Positions 20,474 to 31,715 of a stretch of 64,000 bases of DNA are shown here, one piece after another. The notes below the pieces were generated by a model. The model was not told the DNA's origin. It saw only the letters and a list, made by a program, of their open reading frames with translations, and did not search any database. Both the position numbers and the translations under genes were made by a program. Position 1 is the stretch's first letter. Each line of letters opens with the position of its first letter. The stretch lies in contig CAAAJI010000084.1 of assembly GCA_900642245.1 (NCBI GenBank), positions 1-64,000 of the forward strand. The letters run 5' to 3'. This DNA is from Fragilaria radians (taxonomy: Eukaryota; Bacillariophyta; Fragilariophyceae; Fragilariales; Fragilariaceae).

Positions 20474-23385
20474 GGTAACTCCAAACAAAATCAAGGACAC
20501 TGAACTATAACTGCGATATCAGTAACCTTTCAGATTTTTTCTGCTACTAGTATACTAGTATATTCCTATATTCCGTGCGTGTATTTGGTACCAGAAAAAA
20601 AATTGCACAAAGATATTCCTTATGCAACCAGATATGGGGATGGCATACATAGATAAATACTATGAGACTCTTGATGATTGAGATTCCTCCGAATCAACCC
20701 CTTACACGGAACGTGCATGAATCCAATGGTTCATGGAGATAACTAATAAAATTCTGAAAGGGAAGGGGATAACAATCTGTATTTCTGATTGCCTTAAATC
20801 CAACAGGTCCCGAGTTACCCGCAAGTTTACACAAAAGATCTACAAGAAAAGCTATAAACCACCTTTCTCCCTCTACCAATATACATCAAACGGGATTGTT
20901 GTATAGATTTTTACTTGCTCGACACTGCTAATGCCAAATGAACAGGAGTACTGACAAGACGCTAGAGCTTGTTTGGATTAGGATCCAGATTTCACTTTAT
21001 TGCCTATTCATATCTTTTTGAGTCAAACTGATTTACGTTAACCTCACCAAGGGGCCCAAATTAGTCAGTTTGGTACACACTCAGAATTATGGCTGATTTC
21101 CACCTTCAACTGCTTTTCATTTCTTTTTAATTGCTTTTCTCGTCATTACGAGAGTCACGGCCGATCCAAGTTCAATCTTCTACACGGGCATCACAGGTTG
21201 TCATTGTTTTGTTCCATTACAAGTTCAACCAAGGCTTCAACCAAGGCTTCACAGGATACAAGTCTTTTCTACCCATTACTGGTTTGTCACTGACCTTAAT
21301 TTAGACCCAGTCTCGAAATTTCCAACATTCACTGAAAATCATGGACATAGGTTAAGTAATGTGTGAGATAACACTAGATCTGTGGCAGTTTTTGTCACTT
21401 GTATCATGGTATTGCAAACGTAATTTGGGTGCATAGGGTTTTTTCGTTCGCTCAACATGTCGTGTTACAATGGAAATAAATAAAAGGCCATGGAATCGAA
21501 AAAATTACAGCAAATTAAATCTCAAAGTCCGTGTCCCAGAGTCCAATAACGTAAGGACATATATTATACATATAATTTGAAGAATGAAAATGTAAAGTAC
21601 CTAATGCCTGAAAAGAATTGTTAAAGAATTTAGGGGGAAGTGCAACAGAGGAGAAATATTGTAACATTCTGACAAGACCACTCTCTAATCAAGCGTAGTA
21701 CTACTTTTCAAGGCAGCTAGTATTCCGTGTGTCACAGGTTGATAATGAAAAGGGATACATAATTTCTAAGGAAGATACCGATATATTTATATGAAAAAGT
21801 GAAAGAAGGATCTTTCTTGAAAAATTTCAAAGGAAGTACAATGGCTGAAGTGAAACAGTGAGAAAGATTGTGATGTTCTGACAAAATAATGTTATCAATC
21901 TTTCTATCACCATGCCAGGAAGTCTTTCTATCGTGTGTTGGATATTGATAAAGAATATGGATGAATAAAGATCCATGAAGGTAAGTTGAATCAATGTAAA
22001 TACACTATATATAATATTCTAAAGTTAATGAATCAGAGATTCATCTTGAATCAGATGCACGATGAGAAAATAGATGACTAGGTATCACTATTAATTATTA
22101 AATGTGACACTGGGTTTGGTAATTCCAATCCTTAAGATCGCTTTATCAAGACATCTTTACAAAAATGTGAACAAGGATATGTATGCAAGATATACTAGCC
22201 CCACAGATTTCTCTGAAACTTCTAACTTCTAATGATGTGTTTTGTTGCATTCTTGATCCAAAGACTTGTCTTTTTCTTTCCCAACTGTTATACTGCTTGG
22301 GATCACTTGTACTAAATTTAGGGATTACTAAATCTCATTACTTTCCAGAGCATTTTATTCTTTATTCTCTCCACATTTTCTGCACAACGTATGTTGCATG
22401 ATTTTTGACTTTATAGCTTTACACTTCGTTTTCTTCCTCGGCAATGCCGTCTGATAGGAAGCTGATGGTCCATGCTGTTTTGTGATTCTCTCAAAGAAGG
22501 ATTTCATCAAGAATTACCAATCTTGTGGCTTAGTCAATGACTTTTGGATAGATTTAGTTGGTTGAAAAATTCCGGGGGAATCACGTGGCCAGCACTATTT
22601 AGTTCTGAATCTTCAAAAACAAACCTCCAACTGGTGTATTAAGATGTTTCCATGTTTAAAGTTGGGAAACACTTATCAAGAAACGCTATTTATCATCTTC
22701 TTAATGAGATTTGAGATTTACCAATGTATCCAAAACCATACTCTGAGTTAAATCGAGTGTAAGGATAAGTATGCATAAAAATAACATCTGTTATGATTCT
22801 TATTTTTTTGAAAAATTCTCTTGAATGCCTTATTTTCCTTTCAATACATCGATGCTTGAAACAAAGGATACACTTTTCAATTTATTTCATCAAATATGGT
22901 TTAAATGTATCTAAGCAAGTAAATGAAAAATAGTAGTCATCATAAAATGCCAGCAACAAGCTTTATGATTGACATCTGATTGGAAATATTGGATGGAAGA
23001 AAAGAAATTCAAAGTGGCTCAAAAAGACTGTCATTTCGATCGAAATGCAAGAATTCCGCGACCTTGAGAAAGATTGAATCCTACTCTAGGATCCACAGTA
23101 TTTGATTAATTCTAAACCTGTAGAGCTCAGTCCGCTTTCTCTGTGCCTATACCCTACCTCCTGGTAATTCACCTTCCGTCAGATAGTATTTTCACAAGTA
23201 TATAGAAGCAAATCCTTTTGATTGAGTTCAAATCTCCTTCTATCATCAAGAGCTCATGGTATGATCCCTTTACGTTTAGAACATATAATTTTTTTTTGTT
23301 TCGATGGCACTGTTGATTCATAGCTTTAAAGATTTAACGTAAGGTATATGAAAAGAGATGTAAAGCTAAATGCTTACATTTTAAT
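20474..23385. other. Long AT-rich gene-free tract
   Basis: About 2.9 kb without a supported gene. It holds a 13-bp tandem duplication (caaccaaggctt) near 21230-21255 and two diverged copies of a segment about 205 bp apart: 21640-21680 and 21850-21885 share aacag, gagaaa, attgt and ttctgacaa in order. A 72-codon ORF at 22183 has no recognisable motif. No transposon domain was identified. Confidence 0.45.
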
Positions 23386-24360
23386 TCACGTAGACTTATG
23401 AGCTTGTGCACGTGCAATTCGCTGCTTCCTCCAGGCTTCAAAAGTAAGTGTTTCGCCAGTGTCAGGTAGGGTAATTTGTTGTTCCGATTCCAAACCTACA
23501 AATAAGGCAAGACAATTTCTTGGAGAACGACCAGATGAAGGAATGACTTGATGCTGAGTTGATGGTATAACTCCAGCCGATAAATCTGATAGACAGTCGC
23601 CTATATTCAAAACAAATATTGGATCTTCTCCAATGATACTAGGTAATGTCACATTTTCCCAAGTGTCCTCTTTAGACTTTCGTTGCAGCATAGCACAATC
23701 TCCAGCATCAAAAATCAATAGTGTAGCTAATCCTACATCGGTATGAGGTGCTACCAGTGGGACTTTACGTCCATGCCTTGCTCCGTAACGATATGCCAAC
23801 AAAGTTAAAATGGAGGTTTGCCGGGAGAAAGACTGAGAAAGAAAATGCAGAGAATCTTTGACTTGTAACCCAGCTCGAGATATCACTGCCTCGCAAATGG
23901 CTCGAACTAATCTTTCTGCGCATGCACAAGAATGGCTATAATAGTTAGAAACGGCAGACTGAAAGAATTCCGAGTGTGACCAGTTGTCTCTTGCTGGCCA
24001 AATATTAGGCTGTAGCAACGAAGATTCTCCCGAGCTACTTAGAGGACCTATGCGAAACTTGCGAACAATATCATTTGGCGCGTTACGATTTCCAAGAAGT
24101 GTAGCAAAGTTTTCCGTGCACATGGGACTGTAACCACGTCGAGCTCTATCTTTTGTGAGAGTGGAACGACGAACATCCTCCTCAGCCTCCTGCAGAAATA
24201 ACTTGCATGCGGTGAGAGCATCTTCGCATACAGGTCTCGGTATTCCCGTTCCACTAATCAAACAAAAACCAGTGTCTTGAATCTGATGCCATAATGCATC
24301 AATGACTTTTTTATTCGTCACTTCGTTGCTTCCAAAATTTGAAATATCTACTGCATTCAT
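23386..24360 (-). CDS. 2-oxoglutarate/Fe(II)-dependent dioxygenase (isopenicillin-N-synthase-like fold)
   Basis: 324 residues, single exon. The N-terminal DIOX_N-like region (VDISNFG... IQDTGFCLISGTGI) is followed by the jelly-roll core. The iron ligands are H206 and D208 (APHTDVGLATLLI) and H270 (TQHQV). The 2-oxoglutarate-binding arginine is R281 in SPRNCLALFVGL. YRYGARHGR precedes the first His. The family oxidises small molecules or side chains, consuming O2 and 2-oxoglutarate and releasing CO2 and succinate. The substrate cannot be told from sequence; plants and algae have many members in secondary and hormone metabolism. No targeting signal is obvious. Neighbours give no functional hint. 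Confidence 0.9.
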   Translation of the reverse strand: MNAVDISNFGSNEVTNKKVIDALWHQIQDTGFCLISGTGIPRPVCEDALTACKLFLQEAEEDVRRSTLTKDRARRGYSPMCTENFATLLGNRNAPNDIVRKFRIGPLSSSGESSLLQPNIWPARDNWSHSEFFQSAVSNYYSHSCACAERLVRAICEAVISRAGLQVKDSLHFLSQSFSRQTSILTLLAYRYGARHGRKVPLVAPHTDVGLATLLIFDAGDCAMLQRKSKEDTWENVTLPSIIGEDPIFVLNIGDCLSDLSAGVIPSTQHQVIPSSGRSPRNCLALFVGLESEQQITLPDTGETLTFEAWRKQRIARAQAHKST

Positions 24361-25310
24361 TTATTAGTGAGTGCACGGTTGTGGTTTTTATGAGATCGCA
24401 CCTAAAAAATATAGAAGCGGTTAAAACGTTTTACTTTCAAGTTTTTCAAAGATATATTGTTGTAAATTAAGGAGCGTTCTAAAAGCTGTATCTCATGTCT
24501 ACATTTTTGTAAACATATCTCATTCATTAAGCAAGCACAATCCCAATAAACTTACTTATGGGCGTAATCTGATGAAATGATGATTGTCGTTTCTCCTTGA
24601 GTCATGCTTAATCCACCTGCCAAATAGTTTTGTAACTAATTTTTTATTACCCCTCTTGAAATCATCTTAAACATCCATTTGATATGCAATCCTAAACTAT
24701 CAAGCTCATCTCTCATTGATCTCAGCCGAACCCTAACCCCTGATTATTTTGCAATTTAGGCTGGAACAATATAAAGCAAGCTTGCTTTTCAACTAAGACT
24801 AGACATGCGCTTCCTAATACTGCCTTTGTACTACTCAAGCATGTTAATTGTCACTTGGCACTTGAAGTGAAGCCTAAAATCCAATACACCTCGCTTCGTC
24901 AAATCTGCAAATCTGATAATCCTTATAAAACATTTTCAATGCCAAAAAAAGTAGCGTCCTAACATATTATTGACTTCCACTGAAGGAAAGTCTTTTCACA
25001 ACAACTATGCCTATCTAAAAGAGATCACCAATATTCATTAGCGTAGCTTAGTTTTGAATCTGCAAATCATTTGATCAATTACACATTGGAAATTTGAGAA
25101 AAGTGTGTGAACTTGAAGGTAAATATAGAAATTTGAGTAGCACTTGAAAACTATTCATTTTTTACTGTCCTATGAAGAGTCATTTCAATTACTTGTTGCC
25201 TTACAAGCCTACCACTTCACGTGATTGCAAGCCGTGTGACGTGTTTCATTTATATAAATCTGCTTGACACAATTGCATCGAAATCATTCAACCTCACAAC
25301 GTTATCATAA
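24361..25310. other. Intergenic, no gene
   Basis: Upstream region of the oxygenase gene, bounded on the right by a short tandem repeat and the LINE. A single telomere-like ccctaacccc occurs at 24731-24740 and is not an array. No coding motif was seen. Confidence 0.45.
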
Positions 25311-25399
25311 AGAGTTTAATCCTTGCTTTGCCTTTTCATTTCTCGCATCCTTAGAGAGTTTAAATCCTTGCTTTGCCTTTTCATTTCTCACATCCATAC
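25311..25399. repeat. Tandem duplication of a 44-45-bp unit next to the LINE 3' end
   Basis: Units at 25311-25354 and 25355-25399 both read agagttta(a)atccttg, then ctttgccttttcatttctc, then g/acatcc. They lie about 60 bp beyond the last recognisable LINE coding sequence (minus strand) and may belong to its 3' UTR. Confidence 0.8.
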
Positions 25400-25459
25400 C
25401 TTTGCAATATTTCTCTAGTCCCTAGGGTCAACGGCCCTTTACATAAGAAGGGATTGTGT

Positions 25460-27900
25460 TCAGATTTGAGTGACTTGTAGCCATAGTGTGAGATCAAATG
25501 TGTCAATTTTGGCTATAAGGGTATCGCGGTACATTGACACCCAACAAGCAAGATTGTTGCAAGTATCCTGCAAATGAATAGCTACATCACTGCATAATAA
25601 CGGGTCAAGACTTCTGCCCATTATGGTAATGCATTCATTTAGGTCAATCATGTGTTGGTAGTCTTGAATCTGTGTGTAATATCTTGAATTAGGATCAATG
25701 TCGTTGTTTTTTGGAGCCATGCCATATTCCATACTTTCCAAATACTTTGGATAATCAACTGAAGGATTTGTTTTTCTGATTTTCCTTCTACTTGTACAAA
25801 GGAGATGTATTCCAATCACTCAGAACTAAGAAACCATTGAATACATCTGTGCCGACCAAGTTGGTCCTGAAGCTTCCATTTGTGATTGGGTGGTTTGCTG
25901 ATGTGAAGTATACCTTCATAAGTTTAGGTAAATATGTTATCATACTTTGTTCCTTTAAGTTTCAACGATCCTCAAATATCTTGCAGAAACAAAGATTTGC
26001 AATCCATAAGGCAGGAAGGGCATGTCACGACATGTTGTATGGTTTCAATTCTGGTGTTACAGAAGAAGCATGATCCGTTGGTGAGATGTTGTTGTTTACA
26101 TTGTACTCGCTGAGTTGGAACTATGTTGTGGATCATCTTGTGTACCCCTCTGGGCAAACGTTTGTAGTGTGAGATTGCACCATAGAATACGTCCCATAAA
26201 CCTTTATCATGGTGGTTGCCAAGTTTTTTCTTGTAGTAGTTGGTAATTCTGACGGTGCTAATTTTGTTCCACAATGATGATGTAAGCTTGCCAGTTAAAA
26301 CTTTCACCTTTAGATGTATGGTACTGGTATGCCTTGCTTCCTGGGGAACAGTTGGATCTGTGTGGGCTTTTGTGGCTTGCAAGTCCATTGGTATGTTAAG
26401 TCGGGCTTTGATTGATAACACACTTCCACCTTGGGTAGTGTCTTGATGTCCTTTGACATGTTCAAAGACTCCTTGTTTGGGATAATTTAAATAACACATA
26501 TGTAGTAAGTTGTAGTCACAACAAGAAACTTGACGCATTATTTTCATTGCTTTCAGTCTTGTGATGACTGATTGATTATCACAATAAATTGTATACTTGG
26601 TATCAGGATCAAAGTCTCTTATCTCCAATAGGGCTGCTATTACACCCAATAATTCTGCGCAAAAGCTAGTGATGTTGTTGCCTCTGACTTTTCCTGACAG
26701 AGAGATTAATTGATTCCTGTAAGTGGTGGCTATTGTGTATGCCTACGTTGCACTGCCATTTATAACTGATGCATCAGATACTATTAAAAGGTAGTTGTGC
26801 TGTACTTGGGGTGTGTGATGCTGTGGTATGGTGAGTTGGCATTGGAATGGAGTGTGTACCACTCCTGTGACTGATATAAAGCATGGAATTGCATTGTTGG
26901 GGATGGTGGATACAGCTGTTGTGTAATCTTGATGCTTAATGACTTCTTGGTGTATAGTGTGAAATGCTGTTTGTATCCCGTGTTGAATATACGCTACATT
27001 TTGTGTGAAATAGGTCTTAAAGTTAACTCTGATCTTGCTGGCGTCAACAATCCATTCTCCAAGCTGTACTTTTTGGTGACATCTATTTGGACCGGTGAAA
27101 GATTTTAATACTTTTTTCCAAGCTGTCCAAGACAAAGGAGAAGGGAGCCACTGGATGCTTCTTGCTTGATTGCCAACAGAAAGTCTGTGGGCCTTTAGTC
27201 TGACGCACACCTCAGTGATGATTTAGGAGCCTTGTTCATCAGATATATCAGCAAGAGAGATAATGTTCAGATATTACCAACAGTACTTTGCATATCTAAT
27301 CTCTGCAGCAGAAAGATTGAGCTTGTATGCTTGTTCCATGATGTACACATCTCCTTCTATTTCTCAGCTTCTTGCCTTGGATTGTGCATTCTAGGTGAAT
27401 ATTGTGTGAGTGAACAAATTCTGAAATGCGCCGTAGCCAATTAGTTTTGTCATGCGTTATTTTGATGTGACGGTTTTCAAATGGGGAGATCCCAATGTGC
27501 TAAATCCATTTTTTAACCGTTGCACAAATGAGTAAACCCAATTGGTTTTTGTTGTTGAGGGCATGAATTAGTTGTTCCAGTTGACTTATTCCAGTCTAAA
27601 GTTCAAAGTTATACCATCCCAATCCTCCCAGTTTTGCAGGGGCGTATACAATGTCTCGTGACGTTGTTGAAGCATAGCCGAACTTCTTGAGGAATAGTGT
27701 AATCAACTTTGATGCAACTTTATGGATATGCTCCTTCTTGGTACACATGAACGGCATAATGTACCGCATTGTTGAGATGTATATGCTTTTGTAGAGGCTT
27801 TTAACTTCGGAACTTGTCATTGGATGGTTGTTGAGCATTCTAAGAAACTGTTTCTCTTTTTTGATCCAATTATGATTAAGATTTTCTTTCTGCAGTTTCT
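25460..27900 (-). pseudogene. LINE ORF2 C-terminal part: RT thumb, RNase H, zinc-binding tail
   Basis: HPMTSSEVKSLYKSIYISTMRYIMPF and KKFGYASTTSRDIVYAPAKLGGLG (27838-27596) match the post-catalytic RT segment of protist LINEs. An RNase H domain follows with its acidic residues in order: SDAS (about 26780), a single in-frame TAG near 26740, AELLG (about 26660), YCDNQSVI and VKGHQD (about 26450). A C-x2-C-x8-H-x4-C zinc-binding tail (CFFC...HVVTC, about 26050) precedes a C-terminal segment ending at 25460. The YxDD polymerase core is absent. Confidence 0.8.
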
Positions 27901-27929
27901 GTAAAGTTTCTTTGATATCTATGTGGAGT

Positions 27930-28423
27930 GCTTTCCTTGGGTCTTCTGTCCTTCCATGTTTTCAAAGCCATGCATTTTGCTGGGAGGGAACTGATGTTAT
28001 GCCTTTTGCGTCTGTGTTGCATAATTGATAGATGGGTATTGTGGCAAGCTTCACTCCTCCTTTAAATTGGTACATTGTGCCAGACCATCTTCCTGCTTGG
28101 TCATGGATCCTTCTGATGATTCGTGACCGGATTTGTTGGGTTGATAAGCAAAATGTACCCCCTGGTTTATATGGTTGCTGATATACCCATTCTGTTTCAG
28201 AAGACGTTATATGAATGTGAGAGCACTGTTGCCCTCTGAAATAAGACTGGATCATGGGGTGTCGAAATGAGACATTTGCCTCTTGCCCAAGTAATATATC
28301 CACATTTTCGTTGGTTAGCCACTGAAGAATGGAGTCCATCTTCCCTGTTGAGACTCCTAGTCCTGCAATGTTATTGACCACTATGTTGCTGGTGAATTTG
28401 TGTTGGCTATGTTTGTTTGACAA
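27930..28423 (-). pseudogene. LINE endonuclease (exonuclease-endonuclease-phosphatase fold) fragment
   Basis: It reads NIVVNNIAGLG, ILQWLTNENVDILLGQEANV (catalytic Glu strand), YKPGGTFCLSTQQIRSRI, AGRWSGTMYQFKGGVKLATI and PIYQLCN, the strand order of EEP nucleases in protist LINEs, including the GGT and GRW motifs. A stop follows NAWL at about 27962, and the matching frame goes on to HGRTEDPRKALHIDIKETL. The later catalytic GDFN and SDH motifs are absent because the element is deleted just after this point. Confidence 0.75.
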
Positions 28424-28934
28424 AGAATTAGGAGTAGAGTTGGGTTTGGGTGTAGATAAATGTGTATCACCAAGTAAAACATTATTACTGACTGCTTCTA
28501 GTCCATAAATAAGTTTCCCATAGTGTATTGTTGGGTGTGCTGGATGGCCTGATTGTTGCTTGTTGATTGTTGATGACTGGTGGTATTGCTAGAAACCAAT
28601 CAGTTATTTTGGATAATTGGTCTTTCCTTGCTTGTGAAGCATTTGATGTCCCAATATGTGGTTGAGTGAATGTGATTTCTTACTCATTTTGTAACTGGGG
28701 TTTCTCTCTTTCCTATGTCAAGGGGATGCTTTGGCTGTGGCCTTCTGCTGGTGGTGGCTTGTTGTTGGTGTGTGTGTTTATAGCGGTGGATTTTAAGATA
28801 ACCTTTTCCCTCCACTTCTTCAGTCTTTTCCTTCTTAATAGTATTCCAGCCGGTGTCTCCTGGGTCATATTTATTTGCATGTGTGAGACGGAGTTGCATT
28901 TGTTGTGTTTGTTTAGGTTATTCATGTTCAGGGT

Positions 28935-29095
28935 GGAGGAGCTAGGTTGCCTACTTGATAAAAGGATGGTCTCTAGTAGGGCCTGAAAACTTTCTGGTGC
29001 CTCCCTTCTTGAGACTCTGGTTTGCTGCTGGCAGATTTGACAGAAGGAGGAGCTAGGTTGCCTACTTGAAGAAGGATGGTCTCTAGTAGGGCCTG
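28935..29095. repeat. Partial tandem duplication inside LINE ORF1
   Basis: About 50 bp (ggaggagctaggttgcctac... tctctagtagggcctg) occurs at 28935-28985 and again at 29046-29095 with an indel and a few changes. The period is 111 bp, and the 1-bp difference would disturb the reading frame. Confidence 0.85.
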
Positions 29096-29114
29096 GAAGT
29101 GGTCCATCTTGTTG

Positions 29115-29391
29115 ACATACTGATAGGGAATGGCACTGTAGCTACAGCTCAATTTTACTGTAACATTACTGCAGCTGTAGGCTACAGTGAGAATCAAACA
29201 CCATACATGTTTTTTCCTTTGTTAAATTTGCATTGAAGGATGTTGCTTGTTCAATTCATCTTAAAATTTGCAATAAAAAACTGGTGGTTTGGAGCTGCTG
29301 AAACGGCACTGTATCTACAGTTGGTTTTTCCTGTAGCTCTACTGTAGCTACAGTGTAGCTACAGCTACAGCGCCATTTCCTACATACTGAT
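29115..29391. mobile_element. 257-bp MITE with terminal inverted repeats and 10-bp target duplication
   Basis: The element spans 29125-29381. Its ends are inverted repeats: the left reads AGGGAATGGCACTGTAGCT and the reverse complement of the right reads AGGAAATGGCGCTGTAGCT. It is flanked by an exact 10-bp direct repeat ACATACTGAT (29115-29124 and 29382-29391). Both ends continue into further tgtagctacag palindromic units and there is no coding capacity. A target duplication of this size suggests a Mutator-like (MULE) transposase source; no transposase is in the window. Excision would rejoin the LINE ORF1 coiled coil in frame. Confidence 0.85.
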
Positions 29392-30420
29392 GCATCTCTT
29401 CCTGGTATCTCTTGATCTCAGCACAAAGGGTTTTAACCTCTGAAGTGGCTGTGGCCAAAGATGGTTTGGAAATTTCAGAAGGTGTGGCTGGAGTTGGAAT
29501 GGGAGACACATTCGGGTGAGGTGGAATGGCTATATCCTCAATTTCAAGGCTCATAATCAAGGAGATGCTGCAAGAGGAGTAGGAATCCTTGCAACTTGAC
29601 ATGTCATTGCGTGTAAGGTATGCAACTTCCGGGTTGATGTCAAAGAGTCAGGTATCTTCTTGGTCCAGCATAAAACTTAGGTTCTGAAGTTCTACGTTGA
29701 GTTGGGCTCTAACGGAATCAAACTGGGGTTTAGGGACCAGAACAGTCATGGTGTGGTTAATGGGATTGTAGGTCATGTGCTGGATGCCAAGTGTTTCCTT
29801 GTGTGCACCCTCTAGCTTGAAGAAGGTGCCTTCAGATGCATAGATAATGAGGATTTTTCATGCATTTTCATTCTTGGAAGTTACATACTTGAGTGCTTTG
29901 TGATAAGCTGGCTGGCTCATTTGACAAAGCTGAAATGGCACAAATTCCCCTGGAGATACCAAAACTTTGATGGCTTCCATCATGGCTTTGACCTCCTGGG
30001 ATTGACCTCTAAGCCAAACACTCTTGTCCTGCAACGGAACTGGTCTTCTATTACTTTCATTGGGATACTTTGAAGTCTGAAGAGAGGTACATTAAGTCTC
30101 TTGGTTGTGTTCTTAAGGCTTTGGTTGACAATTTTGATTGCAGGAAATACTTGGGTGAAGAAGCCTATCACTTTGTTGTCCCAGTCATCTTCTGTCCAAC
30201 CATAGCTGTCATTGGCGGATACAATCATCTGCAAAAGGATAATATGAAGTACATGCTCTTCTCTGGAAGGTGTCTTGGAATAGGAAATCTTAATTTTAAT
30301 CTCATCATTCGTTTTTTACGCTTAGGAGTATGCCTATTAGGTGGCGTATCAACCGACCAATCATCGTCAAGTTTAGACATGGTGCTGGGTATCGGGGCTG
30401 TAATTCGGTGAAAAAGTTGC

Positions 30421-31180
30421 TTGCTTAGGGTTAAGGTTTTCGGATTCCTGGTTCAGAAATTGTATTTAGCATTTGTCACTATTGTCTTTCTAACTGAACT
30501 GGCTTCACATCACATACTTTTATCTATTGGATTTCCCTATCATTCTGGCAGTGGCCCATCTGCAGTGGCCCAAGATTTCATGCAGATTGTTGATGTCAAT
30601 TTTACTTTTCAACTTATTTGATTCAACCATCTCCAATTATTGGTGTAAACTTAATCACCAATAAAATTCCATTTTTGGTCTCAAATCAAAATACAGGTTG
30701 TCTTTCCCTTCAACACCTTCATCACATTGTCGCTATTGCCAGGATTTAAATCATTTTTCAAAGATTTAGTAATACTGAGCAGATTCAGGCAAAGGTCTGA
30801 GACATTTTTTTCAAGTAGCATTACAAATGTTTTACCATTTTCTGTTGCACAGTGCATACTTTGTCTCTTACCTACTTTGAAATCATCTTGTTGCCGGTTT
30901 TGTCTTTTCCGAAATTATTGCGTGAAGCCCCGCAGTCACCAATCCAAATCATTTTGTTAATTTGTCATTTGTAGTCGTGTTCTTCAACAACACATCACCT
31001 GCAATCACATTTCTGTTGCCAACATAATTACCTTCAGGTTGATTCTTTCTCAACAATTTGAAAGTTAGACTTGTATGGCCTGGCTCATAAAATAGCAGAT
31101 GAATTCATTTTCATCTTCTCGAACCATCTTGGACTTGCACTGTGCTGACTTGTGACCAAATCTGCCGCAGTTTTGTCAGT
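30421..31180 (-). pseudogene. Ty1/copia gag end, protease and integrase N-terminus relic
   Basis: Minus-strand frames read, in order: a damaged zinc knuckle CGRFGHKSAQC (about 31165), a protease-like MIWIGDCGAS (about 30950, Ser changed to Cys in the D-S-G motif), KVGKRQSMHCATENGKTF, then LCLNLLSITKSLKN (about 30780), and the integrase zinc-site start DINNLHEILGHC (about 30590). This is the consecutive order of a copia polyprotein, with stops and frame changes throughout. It stops at about 30420, exactly where LINE sequence begins, suggesting the LINE landed in, or recombined with, this element. Confidence 0.75.
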
Positions 31181-31715
31181 TTACTCTAAAGTATGCAGTA
31201 AATTCCTGGAAAATGTTGAGATATCCACATTATACACACATTTTTTCTTTGCAATATCTCAACTGCATTGCATCTTTAATTTCTTCATTGATACCTTGAC
31301 TGAGGGTGATTTATGTGCCTTCTTTGCTATCTTGAAACAACTGACAATTAGTAACATTACTAGATGCATTGCCATCATTTTCATGGCCAGTAGTTTACAA
31401 CGACATTCGCTAGGTCGAGCGAATTGCACTTGCCAGCCCAAAAAGATGAAGCTCCTTGAATACATGTATTCGGACGTTTTGTAATTGTGCTTTGTATTTT
31501 AAGTTAGGAAAGAGTGCATTGTTTATGTATATTTTGCAAAACGTCCATACCCTGGAAGTGCATATTTTGTAGCCTTTATGTAAAAAAGTTTTGTAGCCTG
31601 AAGGATCGACCTAAAAACTTTACCTCCACAAGGAATACATGAAAACTCCTAAGGTTAAGTGTCGTGAGGACTCCGTCTTCACATAAAATCACTTTTCGCG
31701 CCAATTAATGTGTCA
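31181..31715. other. Upstream region of the RecQ4 gene with copia debris
   Basis: The left part probably derives from copia gag but is too decayed to align. The last 60-70 bp precede the helicase start. A tiny upstream ATG at 31708 (ATG TGT CAA TGA) overlaps the start codon at 31716. Confidence 0.4.

Larger units (their letters stand above)
28650..30380 (-). pseudogene. LINE ORF1 (gag-like), interrupted
   Basis: It starts at ATG 30380 (MSKLDDDWSVDTPPNR) with a basic KRKKR stretch, breaks frame near 30240, and continues through segments such as GWTEDDWDNKVIGFF, SPGEFVPFQLCQMSQPAYHK and TLGIQHMTYNPINH. A predicted coiled coil (VKTLCAEIKRYQEEM) is split by the MITE at 29125-29381 and resumes as NKMDHFQALLETILLQV. 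The C-terminal part is Lys/Pro-rich. No RRM or zinc knuckle was recognised. The product of a live copy would be the nucleic-acid-binding particle protein (family inference). Confidence 0.7.
25460..30420 (-). mobile_element. Degraded non-LTR retrotransposon (LINE) with EEP endonuclease, RT remnant and RNase H
   Basis: About 5 kb on the minus strand with the order expected for a LINE: ORF1-like gag (30380 to about 28650), EEP endonuclease (28423 to about 27930), terminal RT/thumb segment (about 27890-27596), RNase H with a zinc-binding tail (about 26800-25972) and a C-terminal extension (to 25460). The RT catalytic core is missing. Frame changes and stops are few, so the insertion is fairly young, yet ORF1 has since received a MITE and a 111-bp-period internal duplication. 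The 5' boundary near 30420 abuts a copia relic on the same strand. Confidence 0.85.

Noticed and set aside
20151..20510. 119-codon plus-strand ORF opposite the small mitochondrial-like protein
   Set aside because: It is antisense to a frame with a plausible presequence and a soluble, charged domain. Its own product is Ser/Val/Phe-rich, typical of a shadow frame.
24729..24742. Telomere-like aaccctaacccc
   Set aside because: Less than two repeat units and no array, so not an interstitial telomere.
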